A program made the position numbers and the translations under genes. This document shows, one piece after another, positions 57,941 through 64,000 of a DNA stretch of 64,000 bases. Within the stretch, counting starts at the first letter, position 1. Every line of letters starts with the position of its first letter. The notes beneath the pieces are model-generated. The model did no database searches, was not told the DNA's origin, and saw only the letters and a list, made by a program, of their open reading frames with translations. Origin of the DNA: Liquidambar formosana (taxonomy: Eukaryota; Streptophyta; Magnoliopsida; Saxifragales; Altingiaceae); the NCBI GenBank assembly GCA_039720395.1, contig JBBPBK010000048.1, positions 565,501 through 629,500 of the forward strand, read 5' to 3'.

Positions 57941-58640
57941 TTTCAAAATGATATGTTCGGTACTACGACGCCGAACATAATGCTTCTGTTCGGTTGTATG
58001 AAACCGAACATATACGTAAGGTTTGGCGATATAGCACCGAACGGTGTTATTATAGAAATTCAAAATGAGATGTTTGGCGGTATGACTCCGAACATAATGC
58101 TCATGTTCGACTTTAGGAGACCGAACATGTATGCAAAGTTTGGTTATCTGGCACCGAACAAACTATTATGGTAATTCAAAATGAGATGTTTGGTGGTATG
58201 AATCCGAACATAAAGCTTCTGTTCAACTTTCGGAAACCGAACATGTAGGTAACGTTTGGTCACGTAGCACTGAACAGTAGTAGTACCGAAAATTCAAAAT
58301 GAGATGTTCAGTGGAATGACTCCGAACAGAAAGCTTTTGTTCGACTTTAAAATACCGAACTTATACGTAAAGTTTGGTTATATGGCACCGAACAGTAGTA
58401 GTACAGGTAATTGAAAATGATATGTTCGGTTTTATGAGTCCGAACATAAAGCCGTTGTTCGACATTTGAAAACTAAACATTTAAGTAAAGTTTGGTCGTA
58501 TGGAACCGAACGGCATTACAGTAATCCAAAAGGATACGTTCAGTCTTATTAATCCGAACATAGTGAATTAGTTTGGTAACATAAAACCGAACATTAGTAT
58601 TTTGTTTGGGTACTTAATGCTGAACAGGCGCAAATATGTA
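57941..58640. repeat. TTCGG/CCGAA hairpin array, 117-bp units x 6
   Basis: Unit starts (ATTCAAAATGAGATGTT) fall at 57941, 58058, 58174, 58292, 58410 and 58524. Each unit has about three short inverted repeats of type GTTCGGT...ACCGAAC with 8-12 base loops. It lies directly downstream of the transposase gene (minus strand). The ORF 57953-58174 is repeat read-through. Confidence 0.9.
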
Positions 58641-59104
58641 ATGAAAAAAACAAAATTGATTTGTCATAATTTTAACACAAAATCCATAAGTCCTTTCTAC
58701 CATTATCATCCCAAATTACTTTATTAGACCAAAACAACGATCTATTAATCCAAAAAAATTAACAATCTTTTGTCTATTAAGGGACCAAGAAAACAAGATA
58801 GATGATATTATAAATGGGCTAGTTAATGTCTACAGTATCACAAGTGTCAGTAGTTGCAACACCACAACCAATTACATTAAAGAAATTTTGAATTCTATCA
58901 ATGTAAGGAGAATCCCAGTCTGCTGCCACAACATCGCGATGAAGTCACCAAGTGGTAGCTACAGGAGGCACGGGATGACCCGCTTTTATGAACACCTACA
59001 TGTTTGTTACACCCGTTGTCAATAGGACTAAAACTAAAAAGCATAAATAAAAATAAATAAATAAAAGTTTTAAGATCATACCTGAATAAAATGGTTTCCA
59101 TTTA

Positions 59105-59561
59105 CGAACCCAATTGCAATTTCTTTACGCGCATGTAGAGGCATGGGATTCGATCTAAGTGGTAAAAAGGTAAGGCATTGCTGCATTGACAGATGGTACA
59201 AGACCACATTATAACGGGATGCAATAAGATGTCCCATATCAGGCATTGTCATCCAATGCTCATACCCTGCAAAACCACCCTCAAAGTGTGCTAATCCAGA
59301 TCTGATCTCATTTACCCTATGCACTGACCCATAAACCCGAGTGTACAGTTGGTGGTTATAGAGTAACTCATCAACTAGATCTTCTCTCACAACCATCCAT
59401 CCATCTTCTCCCTTTCCCATCAAAGCAGCAATAGCCCTAAAACCACAATTTCCATCAGCCTGGACATCCTTGGTTTTGAATATGTATTCTCTTATTCCAG
59501 CTGGAAATTCATCAATGTGTGATATTGGCTTTGCAGCTTGGGTAGGATAAACCTGAAAACA
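59105..59561 (-). CDS. OTU-like cysteine protease exon of the transposase gene
   Basis: Acceptor ATGTTTTCAG before GTTTATCC; donor TTTATTCAG|GTATGATC. It codes the whole core of the OTU fold: IFKTKDVQADGNCGFRAIAA (catalytic Cys in the DGNCGFRA box, Asp three residues earlier), a helical middle with HWMTMPDMGHLIASRYNVVL, and HARKEIAIGFVNGNHFIQ with the catalytic His. No stop or frameshift inside this exon. Other MULEs are known to carry a Ulp1-type protease instead. Here the OTU region belongs to the same splice chain as the transposase, without a gap for a separate promoter. Confidence 0.8.
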
Positions 59562-61926
59562 TTATATCACCCATTCATTAGGAAAATAACCATCAATATG
59601 CTAATAAAAGTAATATGACAATAAAAGTAGATATTCTACCATCTATAACTAAATCATTTTACCTTTTCTTTTGGTTGCCGCTGTGGCACAAAATGACCTG
59701 ATGAGTTACTCGGCTCCACATTGAATCCAGTTGAGCAACTATCATGTCGAGACTGTACGTACTCAAAGGCAGACGGGTCACGACGTGTGGATGTGTCAAC
59801 CTTTACCTTTGGCCGACCTCGTGTACGGTTATATGGTTCGGTGGGTTCTAGAAGATGTGTACAATGTGGAGCTATTATCTCCCTCAACTTCTTTAGCATC
59901 TGCAGTTGTGATTCTGTATCTTCACCTTCGAATATCTGGAGAAACAAATCTAAATATGGTTGACACATCAATTTCAGATTTTGTTTCTTAGTAGCTGGCA
60001 AGATATCAAGTTTTCTCCAAAATTGATCAATGCAGTCAAGTGGAATAGGTCGACCTTCCCTTTTGTATTCTGCAATCTCATGTGCACAGGGTAAACCATG
60101 GGACCGACGGTTTGCACAACCACATGCTGAAGCATCAACCCCAATTGCTCTAGCACGCCGCATCTGCACAAGGATATTTTCCAATGCAACTATAGATACC
60201 ATGCCCCGAATCTCCTTTAATTCTGCACATGCAAACTTGTGTTTAGCAACTATTGAGCTCTTCTCAAACGATGCCTTGATTTCGGTGTACTGTAACTCAA
60301 TCAAACTGTGCACCTCGCCCCGTGATAACTCAAAGTTCAAGGTACTACACCCTAATTGCCTCTTTAACCTTGCATGTGCACTTTCCACCCTGGTCAATAA
60401 AATAAAATTTGTTAATATCAACATCTTATTGCTAAATTATAAATGTAACACACAATGTTTTGATAATTGCTTAGAAGCTACACCTGTTTGACGTCCGATT
60501 CCCAAAATGCATACATGTGTCTGTCCAAGCCGAGACAAATCTATCCTTGTAAGGGGTCAACCAACTACTTGACACATACTGTAGGGCCTCAGGATAGGTA
60601 TTAAAGTTCTTATGCAATATGTCCACTTGAGTTAAGTACTCAGATTCAGTGGCAGACAAGACAACTATTTCCCATTGGGAGTTAAACTTCTCCCACTGAT
60701 CTCCCGACTCAATATAAAGTACTTCTTGCAATTACTTAGAACATTCTTTGAAATGTGCCATCTATACAATAAATGCCTAGCATTGGGAAAAACTTTCTCA
60801 ATAGCATTCATCAAGCTCAACTCTCTGTCCGTGATAATAACACCAAGTAAAATGTTTTGATCCTCAACAAGACTACGCAATCTATTCAATGCCCATGTGT
60901 AGTTATCTTCCCGTTCATGCTGAATGTATACGAAAGCCACAAAGAATGTCAAGTTAGTTGATGTGACTCCAACAATTTCAAAGAGGGGAAGACGATATTT
61001 ATTAGTCTTGTATGTGCAATCCATTATCAACACATGTGGAAAGGCACGAAACAACTCCACACTACGAGGGTGTGCCCAAAATAAATCCAAAATGGCATCA
61101 CTATCATCAGAACTCCTATGCCATTCAATGTATTTATGCTCAGCTAACTTACCCAACAAATATTGCATTTGTGATCTCCCAGCCTTCTCTTTTACCCTAT
61201 TCTTTAGACGTGCATTGTAGATTGTCCTCAAAGTGCTTGTATTGAGTATATCCTTTCGCTTCAAAGTAACTAGAATGTCTTTAGGCCGGCTCATTTTCAT
61301 GGACATGTCAAGCACTAATGAGTTCTCTTGCTCTGATAATCTCCCAGTATAGGAGTGCCCCTTGAGATACTTTGCAACTTCATGATTATGTATTCCACAT
61401 AAAACCTTCAACATCCATTCATCATCATCTGGCATCTTCTCACCATTTAAGGCAAAGAGGCATCCACACTTCTTTGTACCAGTTTCCTTTCTTCGCTTCT
61501 TCTCATGTTCGGTCTCAATGTCTTTTTTCCTGTTTATATAATAGCCACCTCGCTCACAACCAAGCGTTAGTCTTGCTGTCCTGCCTTTGCTTGTAACATC
61601 AGATTTGGTTATCACAATAACAAACCCATTTTGTCTTCCTACTTCTCGAGCCCAATTGCATAATGCTTTCCTACTCTTGAAGACCTACACATGAAAATAA
61701 ATTCATTTATATTCTTTAACTTCATGAATTATATTTATTCCATCAAGTAAATGAACATTTTCATAAGTTTTATTTATCTCATAATTTGTGAATTCATTAC
61801 TATAATCCATAACACATGCCGACTCGTGGATGCTAGCTTTTGAGGAAGCCTAAGACAAGAATAAAAGACGGTAAAATAAAAGTAATAATCCGATGCTTAA
61901 AAAAAAACAAAAAAACTATTCTGGAA

Positions 61927-62320
61927 CTGTTCGGTTAATTCATACCAAACACTGGCAACATATTTGGTTGTCTTAAACCGAACATATCTGTTTTAAACGG
62001 TCAGATGAAACTGAACATAATCTTTATGATTGGTTGTTTAAAACCGAACAACATTACTGGAAACTGAATAATCCATGCACTGTTCGGTTTTTTAAAACCA
62101 AACAAAATAGTTATGCTTGGTTGTGTCAAACCGAACATTACCATAATGCTTGGTTGTGTAAAACCGAACATTACGGATTACCAGAGTAAAACCTTAAATA
62201 GTTACGGATCACAACAACCCTTAAATAGTTATGTTTGGTTGTGTATAACCGAACATTACCATAATGCTTGGTTACGTAAAACCGAACATTACGGATTACC
62301 AGAGTCGAACCTGCGCGACT
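61927..62320. repeat. TTCGG/CCGAA hairpin array in the first transposase intron
   Basis: Repeats of type TTGGTTGTGTAAAACCGAAC, about 30 bp apart, with an 80-bp phrase (CATTACGGATTACCAGAGT) present twice. Same motif as 57941-58640, so the transposase gene is bracketed by these arrays. Confidence 0.85.
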
Positions 62321-62415
62321 GCAATAAAAAAAAATCGCCATTTTTGCATACTTTGAAGCCAAAATACATACCTCCTTGCTGCCAACACCATTCCAACTGA
62401 CTTCTTCCTCCTCCA

Positions 62416-62829
62416 TTGCTCATAAAAAACGTAAAAACCACTACAAATGGGTTATGGATTTTTGTTTAAGGGTTGTTGTGAGAGAGTGAGGGATGAAGAT
62501 GATATATTGGTTAGGGGTGGTTATGAGAGAGTGAGAGATGAGGATGAGAGTTGCCGGAAGAGCGCCTGAGAATGTTACCGGACAAAGGTGCCGGAGAATG
62601 TCGCCGGAGAGGGTGCCGGATAATGGAACGTGACGGTGAGGGGTTTTGGCGTGCAAATGAGAATTCAGATGAGATGAGGGGTGGGCTGGCGTGGGGTGGG
62701 GTGGGGTGGGGTGGGTTAACACCTGATGCCCTTTTTGGTCATTTCACACCATCATTTTCTCATTAAAAAATCGGGGGGGGGGGGGGGGGGGTAAACTTAA
62801 CCTTTCTTGGGGTTGCGTTAGCCGTTCCC
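62416..62829. promoter_or_regulatory. MULE right arm: probable transposase promoter and terminal repeat
   Basis: Lies between the transposase ATG and the element end. It has CCGG-rich tandem words (GTGCCGGAGAATGTCGCCGG), GTGGG repeats at 62685-62715, a G-run of 20 (62773-62792) and the terminal inverted repeat (62787-62829). MULE terminal repeats commonly contain the promoter. No TATA box is clear. Confidence 0.6.
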
Positions 62830-62968
62830 GGTTTGATTAGCTAAATGTAGTTGGGCCTATGAGAGGTGTGGCCTACGTTATATGGGGTGGGGGGGTGGGC
62901 CTTTAAAGCTTGCTACAAGATATTGGATCTGCATCTCTTACACGCCCGTGAGGCGAGCGATTTTGGCA

Positions 62969-63124
62969 ATGGCGTCGCTTTCAGGTTCAACAACCACATC
63001 AGGTAGTGGACGAAGCTCGGGCAGAGAAGGTACGGCCAAAGCCATGGTGGCCGATCAGATTTCTCAGGCCGTTCTCTCCACCTCCAACCTCCTCCACCTC
63101 ATGCACCAATCCTCTCCTTCCCAG
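62969..63124 (+). CDS. First exon of a TOM2B-like host gene
   Basis: ATG at 62969 opens [20 protein letters not shown], then [20 protein letters not shown], then [12 protein letters not shown]. The Ser/Gly-rich start and the conserved [19 protein letters not shown] block match what I remember of the small plant protein TOM2B (tobamovirus multiplication 2B family). This is a host gene; its normal cell role is poorly known. The exon has 52 codons and ends CCTTCCCAG|GCAACC, in phase 0: a GC donor in place of GT, if the family exon boundary holds. Upstream in-frame codons back to 62882 are leader. The MULE ends 139 bp before the ATG. Later exons lie beyond the window. Confidence 0.6.
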
Positions 63125-64000
63125 GCAACCCCCTATCTCCCTCTCTCTCTCTCTCTCTATGTATATATATAGATTTATAATCTCAATTGATCTTAGATAG
63201 AGAAGCATTTGATCGTTGGTGTTGATTGTATGCCCTTGCGCTATATTTCGTATTCGAGTTGTTCAGTTTCTGTTAGAATTATGCGTTGATTCTAAGGAAG
63301 AATGGGGAAGCTTTAGTGCTATGGATATATAGGTAATGTATAAATGGGAATAAATATTTTTTGATACTAAAACCATTCTTGAATTAGGGTTTTTGTTATC
63401 ATTGCACTTTACCCAAAATTTTGGAAGAGTTTTATGTATTATTTGGAAAGAACGACTTGAATATATCATCACTTTATATGTCTAAACACCAAGTTTGTGA
63501 GCACAACAAAGTAAATTTTAGCGGGCGCATCGCTTTCTCAAAGTATTTCTTGTGACTAGATAGGTGACTCTCGCGATGTGCTGTCTAAGCCATTGTTGTA
63601 GTAGAGAAGTGTTTTTTACCAATTTGATTTCGATGGAGAGAGAGGGAGGAGGTGGTTATGTTATCTATACTTCGAGTGGGAGCCATGGATGATTTGGCCG
63701 GGAGTGGTGAGTTCCCAATTGTTTTACATTACTGTTTAGGGTGGCTTTGGTAAAAGAAAAAGAAAAATGATGTTTGATGGGTCATCTTTGGAAGTATACA
63801 GTTAACACCCTCAAAAAAGGGGTCAGCTCTATGTAACATTTTGACAATTAGATTATGCCACATGTAAAAATTTGGGTACAAGGGTGAATTAGAGATTAGT
63901 ATGTATAGTTTAGAAATGGGGTAAAGAATTTTTGATCAATCAAGTAGACATAGGAGGAGGTGGACTTTGGAAAGGATGCGTGTAGTTGGTGAAGACTAGA
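63125..64000 (+). other. Probable intron of the TOM2B-like gene
   Basis: Begins with a (CT)n run (63134-63158) and a short TA run. No second exon recognised before the window ends. ORFs 63006-63200 and 63263-63472 have no support. Confidence 0.5.

Larger units (their letters stand above)
58819..62415 (-). pseudogene. MULE transposase with C-terminal OTU protease domain (frameshift and nonsense)
   Basis: Model on the minus strand: exon 62371-62415 (MEEEEVSWNGVGSKE), 60484-61685, 59668-60389, 59105-59561, 58819-58991. A FAR1-type N-terminal region (VFKSRKALCNWAREVGRQNG, then CGCLFALNG and CGIHNHEV) is followed by the MULE catalytic domain (VLIMDCTYKTNKYRLPLFEI, then GVIITDRELSLMNAIEKVFP, then HLLYRWHISKNV) with DCTYK and TDRE acidic residues, and by a SWIM zinc finger (CGCANRRSHGLPCAHE). 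Next comes an OTU-like domain: ADGNCGFRAIA with the catalytic Cys, and GNHFIQV with the His. Damage: a frameshift near 60711-60722 (NCKKYF / ESGDQWEKF) and a TGA at 58945-58947, 43 codons before the natural stop. Introns have normal GT-AG ends. It would bind element ends and cut DNA; the protease role is unknown. Confidence 0.85.
45345..62838 (-). mobile_element. Mutator-like element (MULE), 45354-62829, about 17.5 kb including nested LTR element
   Basis: GGTTTGATT stands at 45345-45353 and 62830-62838, a perfect 9-bp duplication. The left end reads GGGAGCGGCTAATGCAACCC and the right end, reverse complemented, GGGAACGGCTAACGCAACCC. The match continues through a TTAAGTTxACCCC segment, about 43 bp in all, with C-rich sequence beyond. 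Inside: transposase gene (58819-62415, minus), PMD gene piece, defensin-like exon, SINE, hairpin arrays and a nested Gypsy element (49994-57815). Without the nested element it is about 9.65 kb. Confidence 0.9.

Noticed and set aside
60030..61245. Plus-strand ORFs of up to 153 codons
   Set aside because: Antisense to the transposase exons.

Overview
The window is nuclear DNA of a flowering plant, most likely a eudicot. It is AT-rich, its genes have introns, and it carries a Cf-9-type leucine-rich-repeat receptor-like protein (RLP) locus and a dense load of plant transposons (Copia and Gypsy LTR elements, Helitrons, MULEs, Stowaway/Tourist/hAT-like MITEs, SINEs). The species cannot be told from the sequence. 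I see no rRNA gene, tRNA gene or CRISPR array. Most short ORFs are not genes.

Layout. 1-4522: ends and decayed interior of Copia-type LTR elements. 4523-7240: duplicated non-coding blocks and two MITEs. 7441-19678 (minus strand): one broken RLP gene. Its first exon gives a signal peptide, LRR N-cap and LRRs. Six small phase-1/phase-1 exons follow (four of 144 bp, one of 72 bp, one of 162 bp), each coding one or two LRRs. The last exon gives the C-terminal LRRs, transmembrane helix and tail, and carries a frameshift. 20-42.3 kb: repeatedly duplicated, mostly non-coding DNA holding two copies of a PARN-like deadenylase exon joined to an RLP 5' fragment, another RLP pseudogene piece and a detached RLP promoter. 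Helitron and MITE insertions with matching empty sites give the order of the duplications.

43.0-45.2 kb: Helitrons lying head to tail. 45354-62829: a 17.5-kb Mutator-like element (MULE) with matching terminal inverted repeats and a perfect 9-bp target duplication. It holds a transposase gene whose product ends in an OTU cysteine-protease domain (one frameshift, one nonsense codon), a plant-mobile-domain (PMD) gene piece, a defensin-like exon, a SINE, arrays of TTCGG/CCGAA hairpins, and a nested 7.8-kb gag-only Gypsy element with 1.5-kb LTRs. 62969 to the end: first exon of a host gene resembling TOM2B, with the MULE end about 140 bp upstream of its ATG.

How the parts fit: the first half looks like a resistance-type RLP cluster expanding and decaying by unequal exchange, both at the scale of LRR-doublet exons and at the scale of 2-5-kb segments. 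The second half is a nest of transposons next to a housekeeping-type gene. The least expected structures are the LRR-doublet cassette exons, the MULE carrying OTU, PMD and hairpin arrays, and the Helitron array.
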